Positions 1 through 5,041 of a stretch of 5,747 nucleotides of DNA are shown here, in pieces. The DNA lies in contig QHZV01000018.1 in assembly GCA_003224785.1 (NCBI GenBank), positions 1 to 5,747 of the forward strand, read 5' to 3'. Below the pieces are notes generated by a model that saw only the letters and a program-made list of their open reading frames with translations, did no database searches and was not told the DNA's origin. A program made the translations under genes and the position numbers. Source of the DNA: Acidobacteriota bacterium. GTDB lineage: Bacteria; Acidobacteriota; Terriglobia; Terriglobales; Acidobacteriaceae. Position 1 is the first letter of the stretch, and the number at the start of each line of letters is the position of its first letter.

Positions 1-1
1 A

Positions 2-379
2 AATCGGCGTCGCTGGTGGTTCCGACACAAATCCAAAGAAACTTCGATGGAGCCGGGCGAGAATAGTTCAGATTACAGCGCCCCTCAAGATGCGAATCCG
101 GCGCTGGTGGACCATCACAAGTCTCCTTTTGAAACCGTTGCCGATCACGAGTTGCGCGCCCGTGTTGAAGAGGAACTTAGAGAAGTAGCAGAGCCCTACC
201 TTACCCAAGTCTCGTTGGGCACGGTGAAGTCAAGGATCACGCGTGGGCGGGATGCGTTGAGAAAAAGATTGACGGGATACATCAGAGAAGTTGGCGCAGA
301 GATCGGCGTGAGTATTGAACAGGAAGATGGCGATGGCAGACACGGGATCAAACACGCGCGAGTTGAGGTGACATCATGA
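2..379 (+). CDS. ECF RNA polymerase sigma factor (3' part), region 4 internally shortened
   Basis: This is the C-terminal part of an extracytoplasmic-function sigma factor, which would direct RNA polymerase to stress or envelope promoters. The frame is open from base 2, so the gene starts outside the window. The ATG at 47 is probably internal, because the residues before it (NRRRWWFRHKSKETS) look like the end of sigma region 2 and the linker. After a poorly conserved linker comes ELREVAEPY and then, directly, LTQVSLGTVKSRITRGR and ALRKRL. The latter is the recognition helix and end of region 4. Family members carry about 20-25 more residues between EPY and the V-S-L-G-T-V-K-S-R motif (the TVVxLRDIEGxxYEEIAEIL segment). 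Here they are absent although the frame is kept. The stop overlaps the anti-sigma start (ATGA), so the two are translationally coupled. Family assignment is firm. Whether the protein still works is doubtful. Confidence 0.82.
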   Translation, partial: NRRRWWFRHKSKETSMEPGENSSDYSAPQDANPALVDHHKSPFETVADHELRARVEEELREVAEPYLTQVSLGTVKSRITRGRDALRKRLTGYIREVGAEIGVSIEQEDGDGRHGIKHARVEVTS

Positions 380-1047
380 CTTGTGCTCAGGTCAAATCCA
401 TGCTGTCCGCTTACCTCGACGGTTCCGTCTCAGGCAGGCAGATGCACGAGTTGAGCGGGCACTTGCGAACATGCGGCTTGTGCGGCGCTGAATATGAGGC
501 GCTTCGTCGTACTCAGACGCTGGTATCCGCGATCGGCCGCACTAAAGCTCCAGCCGATTTGTCACTCAGACTGCGGCTTGCCCTCTCACGTGAGGCCGCC
601 CGCCGTCGGCGTCCATATCTTGAAGGCCTAAGGGTGCGACTTGAAAATGCGCTGAGTGTGTTTATGGTGCCCGCGACCACTGGATTAGTCGCGACCGTTT
701 TGGCCTTCGGCCTGCTCGCCGCGCTGTTGAGTTCTCCGATGCCGGTACAGGCCAACGCCGCCGATGTTCCCCTCATCTTGGCCACAGAGCCGGTCTTGCA
801 GGAAACTAATTTCGGCTTCACCCTGGGCGCGATCACTCCCGATTCCCTCGTCATCGAGGCCTACGTGGACGCGAACGGCCGGGTGCAGGACTATCGCATC
901 CTCTCAAAACCTGACGAGCTTGCGGATCTTCCTCATCCGGTCAAAAACATGCTGATTTTTACCACGTTTCGTCCAGCGACCTGGCTCGGCACGCCACGAC
1001 CAGGGACCGCGATCCTCTCATTCTCGAAAATCAGCGTGAAGGGCTAA
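376..1047 (+). CDS. Transmembrane anti-sigma factor, zinc-finger (zf-HC2) plus TonB-C-like domain
   Basis: This is a predicted membrane anti-sigma factor that would hold the upstream ECF sigma factor inactive. Residues 1-45 carry the anti-sigma zinc finger: Cys3, then His29-x3-Cys33-x2-Cys36. An Arg-rich juxtamembrane stretch (about 65-88) precedes one membrane helix at about 97-118. The remaining ~100 residues would be periplasmic. Residues about 155-220 (SLVIEAYVDANGRVQDYRIL, then a hydrophobic segment with FTTFRPATWLG and a final strand) resemble the TonB C-terminal or energy-transducer fold. That domain is a recurrent appendage of acidobacterial anti-sigma factors. The ATG overlaps the sigma stop, and GAGGTG at 365-370 serves as ribosome-binding site. 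The sigma/anti-sigma pairing is inferred from gene order and the finger. The TonB-C call is weaker and rests on pattern only. Confidence 0.87.
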   Translation: MTCAQVKSMLSAYLDGSVSGRQMHELSGHLRTCGLCGAEYEALRRTQTLVSAIGRTKAPADLSLRLRLALSREAARRRRPYLEGLRVRLENALSVFMVPATTGLVATVLAFGLLAALLSSPMPVQANAADVPLILATEPVLQETNFGFTLGAITPDSLVIEAYVDANGRVQDYRILSKPDELADLPHPVKNMLIFTTFRPATWLGTPRPGTAILSFSKISVKG

Positions 1048-1065
1048 ACGGCGCATAAGTCCGTT

Positions 1066-1075
1066 ACCACGTGGT
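1066..1075. repeat. Perfect 10-bp palindrome ACCACGTGGT
   Basis: ACCACGTGGT is a perfect palindrome 18 bp after the anti-sigma stop and about 70 bp before a possible promoter of the beta-barrel gene. It could be a small operator or part of a weak hairpin. A run of T residues is lacking, so it is not a convincing terminator. A 10-bp palindrome can arise by chance. Confidence 0.25.
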
Positions 1076-1146
1076 TGCCGTCAAATAACCAAAAACCTGA
1101 TCCCAGCATCGAACCGAAAACGAGCTCGCGCAGCGATACTCGCCAT

Positions 1147-1175
1147 TTGTTTTTGCTATTCCGCGGAACTATATT
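1147..1175 (+). promoter_or_regulatory. Candidate sigma70-type promoter for the beta-barrel gene
   Basis: TTGTTT (1147-1152) and TATATT (1170-1175) are separated by 17 bp. The -10 box matches the consensus at 5 of 6 positions, the -35 at only 3 of 6. Transcription would start near 1182 and leave a leader of about 45 bases before the GTG start. This position also argues against the longer upstream TTG start at 1075. Found by eye only. Confidence 0.35.
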
Positions 1176-1217
1176 CGTGTTTCCGGGTTTATTGGCTGCA
1201 TTAAGAATCGCGTCAAC

Positions 1218-1222
1218 AGGAG
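1218..1222 (+). promoter_or_regulatory. Ribosome-binding site AGGAG deciding the GTG start
   Basis: AGGAG lies 5 bases before the GTG at 1228, and a signal peptide begins exactly there. No comparable site precedes the in-frame TTG at 1075. Confidence 0.7.
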
Positions 1223-1227
1223 ATTAT

Positions 1228-1839
1228 GTGAGAAAGATATTGGTCTCGCTGGTTATTGTGTTCGCACTTGGGCTCGCTGCTCAGGCCCAGGAATTCCACG
1301 CCGCATTTGGTTTTGGCACGGTCACTGCCCCATCTGCTACCACCACTTCAACCGGCATTTTCCCGTCTCTGAGCGGAGGCCTATACCCGAGCTTCAGCGG
1401 AATGGTCATACTCAAGCATCACATCGGATTTGGCGGTGACGTGTCGTGGCGTGCGCACCGCTCGATCTACAGTGGGGCCTCTAACAATTTCGGCATTCTT
1501 GCTCCGGTGCGCCCGATCTTTTATGACATCAACGCGGTTTACGCGCGTACATTCGAGAAGAAGTTTGGCGCTGACGTGATGGCCGGCATCGGAGGCGAAG
1601 ACCTCAGGTTTTACACGCCTTACATTCAGTGCGGGGCCTTCTCCGGCTGCACAAATTATCAGAGCAGTAATCATTTTGCCGGTCACTTCGGCGCGGACAT
1701 ACGTTACTACTTCTGGGGACACGCCTTCATCCGGCCGGAGGTCCACTATTACGTAATCCATAATAATCAGGAATATAACAACGCCAACGCTGCGCGATTT
1801 ACCGTCTCAATTGGGTATTCATTCCTGCCAGGATTTTAG
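1228..1839 (+). CDS. Small outer-membrane beta-barrel protein, secreted
   Basis: This 203-residue protein is probably exported to the outer membrane. The GTG start at 1228 is chosen because AGGAG precedes it and the product opens with a textbook signal peptide: MRK, a hydrophobic core to about residue 18, then AQA before Gln21. The open frame extends upstream to a TTG at 1075, but that extension is hydrophilic and overlaps a candidate promoter. The mature part is rich in Gly and aromatic residues, with alternating patterns typical of antiparallel strands (GGLYPSFSGMV, KHHIGFGGDVSW, FGADIRYYFW, FIRPEVHYYVI). It ends in TVSIGYSFLPGF, with the terminal Phe common in barrel proteins. It fits the 8-stranded OmpA or OmpW-like 'outer membrane beta-barrel' class. 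Two cysteines (135, 141) could form a loop disulfide. The substrate or role is unknown. Confidence 0.78.
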   Translation: MRKILVSLVIVFALGLAAQAQEFHAAFGFGTVTAPSATTTSTGIFPSLSGGLYPSFSGMVILKHHIGFGGDVSWRAHRSIYSGASNNFGILAPVRPIFYDINAVYARTFEKKFGADVMAGIGGEDLRFYTPYIQCGAFSGCTNYQSSNHFAGHFGADIRYYFWGHAFIRPEVHYYVIHNNQEYNNANAARFTVSIGYSFLPGF

Positions 1840-1845
1840 GAGTGC

Positions 1846-1906
1846 AAGGTTTCAGAGGTTTCGGGTTTACCGGTTTGAAACCTCTGAAACTTTGAAACGT
1901 TGAAAC
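1846..1906. repeat. Inverted repeat with tandem TGAAAC units
   Basis: A perfect 14-bp inverted repeat (GTTTCAGAGGTTTC at 1849-1862, its complement at 1877-1890) surrounds a 14-base loop. With one G-U pair the RNA stem extends to 17 bp (1846-1862 with 1877-1893). The right arm belongs to a direct-repeat run of TGAAAC starting at 1876, 1885, 1893 and 1901, spaced 9, 8 and 8 bases. It begins 6 bases after the beta-barrel stop, so it may act as a transcription or RNA-stability boundary. It is not a classical terminator, as only TTT follows the stem. Similar GAAACCTCTGAAAC-type low-complexity repeats recur in acidobacterial intergenic DNA (recollection, not tested). Confidence 0.8.
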
Positions 1907-1935
1907 CTAGCTTCGTAAATGCTAAGTTCCACCCC

Positions 1936-2097
1936 ATGGAGAAGCCGGACCTCGCCCAAGCGAGACACGAGAAGGCCGCCCCGGTTCCGGATCCTTCTCG
2001 CTTCTGTCCTAATTGTTCTGCTCAACTCGTGGATCATCGCTGCAAACTGAAGTGTCCAGGCTGCGGCTATTACTTGAGCTGCTCCGATTTCTATTGA
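1936..2097 (+). CDS. 53-residue zinc-ribbon protein of unknown function
   Basis: This is a very small cytosolic protein. The N-terminal ~22 residues are charged and Pro-rich and probably flexible. The rest holds two cysteine pairs, Cys24-Pro-Asn-Cys27 and Cys40-Pro-Gly-Cys43, the knuckles of a zinc ribbon. Extra cysteines lie at 36 and 49, with His34 nearby, and the protein ends in GYYLSCSDFY. The compact ribbon with this aromatic/cysteine tail resembles small 'zinc ribbon domain-containing' proteins of Acidobacteriota, whose role is not known to me. The ATG at 1936 was chosen because the in-frame TTG at 1900 would put part of the TGAAAC repeat into the protein. No good ribosome-binding site precedes either start, so the start is uncertain. 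The stop lies 4 bp from the convergent osmC end. Confidence 0.75.
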   Translation: MEKPDLAQARHEKAAPVPDPSRFCPNCSAQLVDHRCKLKCPGCGYYLSCSDFY

Positions 2098-2101
2098 GGT
2101 C

Positions 2102-2527
2102 CTACGAAACCAGCTTTGCGCTCATCGTGATCTTCGCGTTCAAGACTTTCGAAACCGGGCATCCGGCTTTAGCGTTCTCTGCTGCTTTCTGAAATGCTGC
2201 GTCGTCCGCCTTCGGCACGCGTGCGCTGACATCGAGGTGGACGGCCGTAATCGCCCAGCCCGCTTCCAATTTTTCCATTTTTAGGTTCGCCGTAGTGTTG
2301 ATGCTTTCGGGCGTCAGATTCGCGGCTCCGAGTTGCGCCGAGAGTGCCATGGAAAAACACGACGCGTGGGCCGCCGCGATCAACTCTTCCGGATTTGTTC
2401 CCGGTGCATCCTCAAAACGTGTCTTGAATGAATACGGAGTGTGCGAAAAAACTCCGCTGGGCGCCGAAAATTCTCCTTTGCCATCCTTCAGGCCGCCCGT
2501 CCAAACTGCGCTCGCTTTTCTTTCCAT
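2102..2527 (-). CDS. osmC: OsmC family hydroperoxide reductase
   Basis: OsmC is a thiol-dependent peroxidase that reduces organic hydroperoxides and hydrogen peroxide in the cytosol, working as a homodimer. The 141-residue length fits the family (E. coli OsmC is 143). The two redox cysteines are present: Cys57 in AAHASCFSMALS (peroxidatic) and Cys123 in KAGCPVSKVL (resolving). Arg37 in SFKTRFE and Glu47 in GTNPEELIAAAH fill the positions of the catalytic Arg and Glu. The motifs GTNPEELI and AGCPVS place it with OsmC proper rather than Ohr. The ATG at 2527 is preceded by TAAGGAG with a 6-base gap. It lies 65 bp downstream of the phosphoacceptor-domain gene on the same strand, so co-transcription is possible. 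Confidence 0.96.
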   Translation of the reverse strand: MERKASAVWTGGLKDGKGEFSAPSGVFSHTPYSFKTRFEDAPGTNPEELIAAAHASCFSMALSAQLGAANLTPESINTTANLKMEKLEAGWAITAVHLDVSARVPKADDAAFQKAAENAKAGCPVSKVLNAKITMSAKLVS

Positions 2528-2533
2528 CTTTCT

Positions 2534-2540
2534 CTCCTTA
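2534..2540 (-). promoter_or_regulatory. Ribosome-binding site of osmC (TAAGGAG)
   Basis: Read on the minus strand, TAAGGAG lies 6 bases before the osmC ATG and supports that start. Further upstream TAAAAT (2562-2567, minus strand) could be a -10 box, but no recognisable -35 lies at the right distance. Confidence 0.7.
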
Positions 2541-2592
2541 TGAAGTGCGAATAGAGATCACATTTTAGACGAATGCTAGCGAATTAGTGGGA

Positions 2593-2850
2593 TCACTCCT
2601 CTCCGAGAGCGCGCAGCGATTTTCTTATTTCGCGGTTGATGCGCGCTGCTTCTTGCGAAGATGTTTCGATCAACTGCGCCCATCGCTTGGTGTCGGCATC
2701 GAGCTTTCCCCGGCTCACAAGATAGGATGCCTGCAGAATGGCCTCAAGCGCATTGCTCAAGTCATGTGCCAGTGTGCGCAGCTGCGCAACCTCCACCTGC
2801 AACTTTGCTTTTGGCTGGACGGTTCGTTTGCGAGGCATTGGCTTCACCAT
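2593..2850 (-). CDS. Orphan histidine-kinase-like phosphoacceptor (DHp) domain protein
   Basis: This 85-residue cytosolic protein has a basic N-terminus (KPMPRKR, about 3-9). It then resembles the two-helix dimerisation and phosphoacceptor domain of histidine kinases. The H-box-like motif is LAHDLSNALEAI at 27-38, with His29 as candidate phosphoacceptor. A short turn at about 46-53 is followed by a second amphipathic helix of about 54-82, ending in LRALGEE. No ATP-binding domain (N, G1 or G2 box) and no sensor domain follow or precede. It could be a phosphotransfer relay, an anti-kinase decoy, or the remnant of a larger kinase. The ATG at 2850 is preferred over an in-frame TTG at 2955, because the upstream stretch contains the tRNA promoter. 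A second ATG at 2838 is also possible. osmC follows 65 bp downstream on the same strand. Confidence 0.68.
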   Translation of the reverse strand: MVKPMPRKRTVQPKAKLQVEVAQLRTLAHDLSNALEAILQASYLVSRGKLDADTKRWAQLIETSSQEAARINREIRKSLRALGEE

Positions 2851-2902
2851 AAAAAATTTCCAATTTGATGCGCGTGCGAGAACCCAGAAATCGCGCACCT
2901 GT

Positions 2903-2931
2903 TTGACACTCAGTTTCTGCCTTGTAAGAAT
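2903..2931 (+). promoter_or_regulatory. Promoter of tRNA-Leu
   Basis: A perfect TTGACA -35 box (2903-2908), a 17-bp spacer and AAGAAT (2926-2931, 4 of 6) make a good sigma70-type promoter. TG at 2923-2924 provides an extended -10. Transcription would begin near 2938, about 50 bases before the mature tRNA 5' end. Confidence 0.6.
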
Positions 2932-2955
2932 AGAGGTCGCGGTATCTTCCTTCAA
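2927..2955 (-). promoter_or_regulatory. Candidate promoter of the phosphoacceptor-domain gene
   Basis: On the minus strand TTGAAG (2955-2950) and TATTCT (2932-2927) are separated by 17 bp, each matching consensus at 4 of 6. Its -10 box lies on top of the tRNA promoter's -10 box. A start near 2920 would give a leader of about 70 bases before the ATG at 2850. Confidence 0.35.
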
Positions 2956-2988
2956 GGCGGTCTCGGCCGCCGCACTACGCAGTCACTT

Positions 2989-3075
2989 GCCGAAGTGGCG
3001 GAATTGGCAGACGCGCATGGTTCAGGTCCATGTACCCGCAAGGGTGTGGGGGTTCGAGTCCCTTCTTCGGCACCA
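2989..3075 (+). tRNA. tRNA-Leu (anticodon CAG), CCA encoded
   Basis: This is a complete leucine tRNA reading CUG codons. The acceptor stem pairs GCCGAAG (2989-2995) with CTTCGGC (3065-3071), followed by discriminator A3072 and a genomically encoded CCA at 3073-3075. The D-stem is GCG/CGC. The anticodon stem CATGG (3016-3020) pairs with CCATG (3028-3032) around the loop TTCAGGT, placing anticodon CAG at 3023-3025. A long variable arm (ACCC 3034-3037 with GGGT 3042-3045) marks a class II tRNA. The T-loop is TTCGAGT (3053-3059). A strong promoter lies about 60 bp upstream. No neighbouring tRNA is visible. Confidence 0.97.
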
Positions 3076-3141
3076 TCTCATTAGAATCACGGGATTGTCA
3101 GTCCCGGTTACGAACACGGCTACGTTTAGGATTTTCTCGGT

Positions 3142-3169
3142 ATTGGCTTCTACGGGGAAGAAGTCCAAT
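3142..3169. repeat. Bulged hairpin downstream of the tRNA
   Basis: ATTGGCTTCT (3142-3151) pairs fully with 3159-3169 apart from one bulged T at 3164, enclosing a 7-base loop. It sits about 65 bases after the tRNA in a stretch (3076-3270) where I see no convincing gene. A smaller CGGGA/TCCCG hairpin lies at 3090-3106. Neither is followed by a T-run on the plus strand, so neither is a classical terminator. Confidence 0.5.
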
Positions 3170-3270
3170 GCCAATTCCGTCAGTCAGGATATACAGACAC
3201 CACAGCAATGCACGTTTGGCGCCGCGCTTCATCAAAAAAAGATTCGCCGTTTAGGGAAGGGCTTCCGACC

Positions 3271-3304
3271 CACAAATAAAAAGGCGTGGGCGTCAGCCCA
3301 CGCC
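3271..3304 (-). terminator. Rho-independent terminator of the Asp-box propeller gene
   Basis: Read on the minus strand, GGCGTGGGC and GCCCACGCC form a perfect 9-bp GC-rich stem with a 4-base loop (3283-3304), followed directly by TTTTTATTTG. It starts 20 bases after the gene's stop codon. A further T7 run lies at 3234-3240 without an adjacent strong stem. Confidence 0.9.
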
Positions 3305-3324
3305 ATGTCTGCTGCCACTGGACT

Positions 3325-4680
3325 CTACTGCTGTTGGGCCAGCACAATCTGCGGCAAAGGATTGCCGCTGCTATCTTTCGTTAGCGTGTCATCCGTGTAG
3401 ATGATGCCGGCACGGCCATCGCCTGGGTTGATGGCCACCTTAAATAGATCGAGCAAATTCCGCGTGCCTGGGGCGCAGCCAGTGCCGTTCGTGCAGATCT
3501 CTCCAACATGGTTTGGTGAGTTGCTTGCCATGCTCTGAGTAAAGCTTGCGCCGTTATCGGTCGTCTGCGCCAAATACGTATTCCACACTGCGCTCGGATC
3601 ATTCTTGCTGGCGGCCGTGGTCCCGTAATAAACAACATCAACCCTGCCTGCGTTCGCCGCAATCCAGGGAAAAATCGCCGTGGTTGCGGGCGCTATGTTC
3701 ACGATTACCGCCGGCGACCAGGTCGTCCCTTGATCACTCGACATGGAGAAGTACACGTGGTGTCCTTCGGAGAAAGTGGCGTACACGTTGCCATTGGCCG
3801 GATCTACCGCGATCGCCGGAAAGACATTGTCAAAGGTCGCTGGCGGCGGAAGCTGAAATACCAGAGTTGAGGTCCAATGCTTTCCACCATCCGTGCTGCG
3901 AGAAACAAAAATATGATTCGCGGTGAAAGTCTTGGCCTTCAGAATTCCCGGCTGACCTGACGCATAGATATCGTAAACATTGTGGGTCAGTGAATCCGCC
4001 ACCAAATTGCCCTGAATATTGTTGAAGGTTGCGCCCGCGGTCGTTCTGCCGTGTCCGACTATCGGATCTCCAACTCTGTGCCAGGTGAACCCGTCGTCGT
4101 CGGAGCGCTGCACGTGAATTAGAGAGCTCACGCCGGAGTCGTGGTATGAGAGATACACGTGCGGCCCATCGGAAGTGATCCAGTCGCGGTCGCTTTCGGT
4201 TGTATCCACAAAATGCCTACTGCAGCCAGTAAGGCTGAAGCTTGGTGAAGTTACGTTGGGACAAATGACTGCCGAAACGCCGAGCTGGGCCTTGTTGAAG
4301 ACCGGATTAATAAAAAATATGAGCGTAGTCGCGTGCAGGGTGCCGGTTGAGCCGATATCAAAATCGGCATCACCGCTGCCGAACACGATCTTGCCAGGCT
4401 TCCGCAATCCGGAGTCCAACAAGCCCTCAAAGGTGGGCGTCGAGCCAAAGGGTCCTACCCACAAATGTGTGCCAAAGAAATTCGGATCGAACAACCACTG
4501 AAGCCCGGTCACGGCCATGGTACCGTCGCTGGCAATTCCGATAGCCGGCTCGCTTTCGCCTTCGGGACGAAGCAAAGCACTGTTTGAGAAGGTCAAACTT
4601 CCTGAGATCGTACCTGCAAGTGCTGAGACCGCAGACAGGGTCAGGACAACCAAAATCACAACAAGTAGGATTTTGCGCAT
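3325..4680 (-). CDS. Secreted Asp-box (BNR repeat) beta-propeller protein, sialidase-like fold
   Basis: This 451-residue protein is exported. MRK plus a hydrophobic core to about residue 22 (ending SALAG) is a signal peptide. Four Asp-boxes (S/T-x-D-x-G-x-x-W/F) mark a six- or seven-bladed propeller of the sialidase/BNR superfamily: SDDDGFTW 193-200, STDGGKHW 262-269, SSDQGTTW 314-321 and TTDNGASF 373-380. The blade pattern GNVYATFSEG and the DRDWITSDGPHVYLSYHD segment (164-181) are typical of secreted BNR proteins of soil bacteria. The FRIP motif and arginine triad of true sialidases are not evident, so enzymatic activity should not be assumed. Cysteine pairs 140/153 and 396/402 may be disulfides. 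The start is supported by GGAGG (4686-4690, minus strand) 5 bases upstream. It appears to be a single-gene unit ending at a strong terminator. Confidence 0.88.
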   Translation of the reverse strand: MRKILLVVILVVLTLSAVSALAGTISGSLTFSNSALLRPEGESEPAIGIASDGTMAVTGLQWLFDPNFFGTHLWVGPFGSTPTFEGLLDSGLRKPGKIVFGSGDADFDIGSTGTLHATTLIFFINPVFNKAQLGVSAVICPNVTSPSFSLTGCSRHFVDTTESDRDWITSDGPHVYLSYHDSGVSSLIHVQRSDDDGFTWHRVGDPIVGHGRTTAGATFNNIQGNLVADSLTHNVYDIYASGQPGILKAKTFTANHIFVSRSTDGGKHWTSTLVFQLPPPATFDNVFPAIAVDPANGNVYATFSEGHHVYFSMSSDQGTTWSPAVIVNIAPATTAIFPWIAANAGRVDVVYYGTTAASKNDPSAVWNTYLAQTTDNGASFTQSMASNSPNHVGEICTNGTGCAPGTRNLLDLFKVAINPGDGRAGIIYTDDTLTKDSSGNPLPQIVLAQQQ

Positions 4681-4775
4681 AAGGTCCTCCGCTCCTGAGA
4701 GTTGGCGAATGGCCCGTCCGCGGCTGGTTTCGAGGAAGTGGCTGAGAGAAAATCCACAGCTGGGTCGAGCAATTA

Positions 4776-4805
4776 ACGCTACTCTGGCGGAGTTTCGACT
4801 GTCAA
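4776..4805 (-). promoter_or_regulatory. Weak candidate promoter of the Asp-box propeller gene
   Basis: On the minus strand, a perfect TTGACA (4805-4800) is followed after 18 bp by TAGCGT (4781-4776), a poor -10 box. A second TTGACA lies at 4820-4815, 15 bp upstream. The leader to the ATG at 4680 would be about 90 bases. The -35 boxes are good but no -10 box is convincing. Confidence 0.3.
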
Positions 4806-4851
4806 GAAACCGATTGTCAATAGATTGTTAAGCGACAAGATCCACGAGACC

Positions 4852-4917
4852 GCCCCATCCCTTCGACTGCGCTCCGGGCGGAGCTTTACATGCAAGACAT
4901 TAATTGCAGAATGACGT
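4852..4917. repeat. Possible dispersed intergenic repeat with small inverted repeats
   Basis: The text CATCCCTTCGACTGCGCTC followed by a GCTCC/GGAGC hairpin (loop GGGC) and TTGCAGAATGACG resembles short intergenic elements that I recall from Acidobacteriota and other soil bacteria. TGCAA (4891-4895) and TTGCA (4904-4908) form a second small inverted repeat. Only one copy is present here, so repetition cannot be shown from the window. Confidence 0.3.
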
Positions 4918-4985
4918 GGAAGGGCTGCCATTCATGGCCGGCTCTCTTGGTCCAGTTCATCTGCCGTGGCATTCTCATTGCTTCC

Positions 4986-5014
4986 GCGACAAAAAGGCCA
5001 GATGAACGTCTAAT
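4986..5014 (+). promoter_or_regulatory. Candidate promoter of the esterase gene
   Basis: GCGACA (4986-4991, 4 of 6) and TCTAAT (5009-5014, 5 of 6) are 17 bp apart. Transcription from about 5021 would give a short leader that includes the strong ribosome-binding site. Confidence 0.4.
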
Positions 5015-5041
5015 TCTCACTACAAGGGAGAGGTAATCGCC

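Noticed and set aside
1165..1190. GGAACT at 1165-1170 as the -35 of an ECF-sigma promoter (autoregulation by the neighbouring sigma factor)
   Set aside because: No CGTC-like -10 box lies about 16-17 bp downstream, and GGAAC alone is too short to count.
1075..1227. TTG-initiated N-terminal extension of the beta-barrel protein
   Set aside because: It is hydrophilic, has no ribosome-binding site, overlaps a plausible promoter and would bury the signal peptide inside the protein. The GTG at 1228 has AGGAG upstream.
1876..1906. TGAAAC units as a mini CRISPR array
   Set aside because: The units are 6 bases with 2-3-base spacers and no 20-40-base repeat/spacer structure or cas gene is present.
2851..2955. 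N-terminal extension of the phosphoacceptor protein from a TTG at 2955
   Set aside because: The stretch contains the tRNA promoter, uses a rare start and shows no domain. The ATG at 2850 fits the domain border.
3030..3254. 74-codon frame starting inside the tRNA
   Set aside because: It begins within the tRNA and its composition is arbitrary, with no ribosome-binding site and no recognisable motif.
2738..3400. 220-codon plus-strand open frame across the tRNA
   Set aside because: It runs through the tRNA gene and antisense to two genes and a terminator, and its product has no family character.
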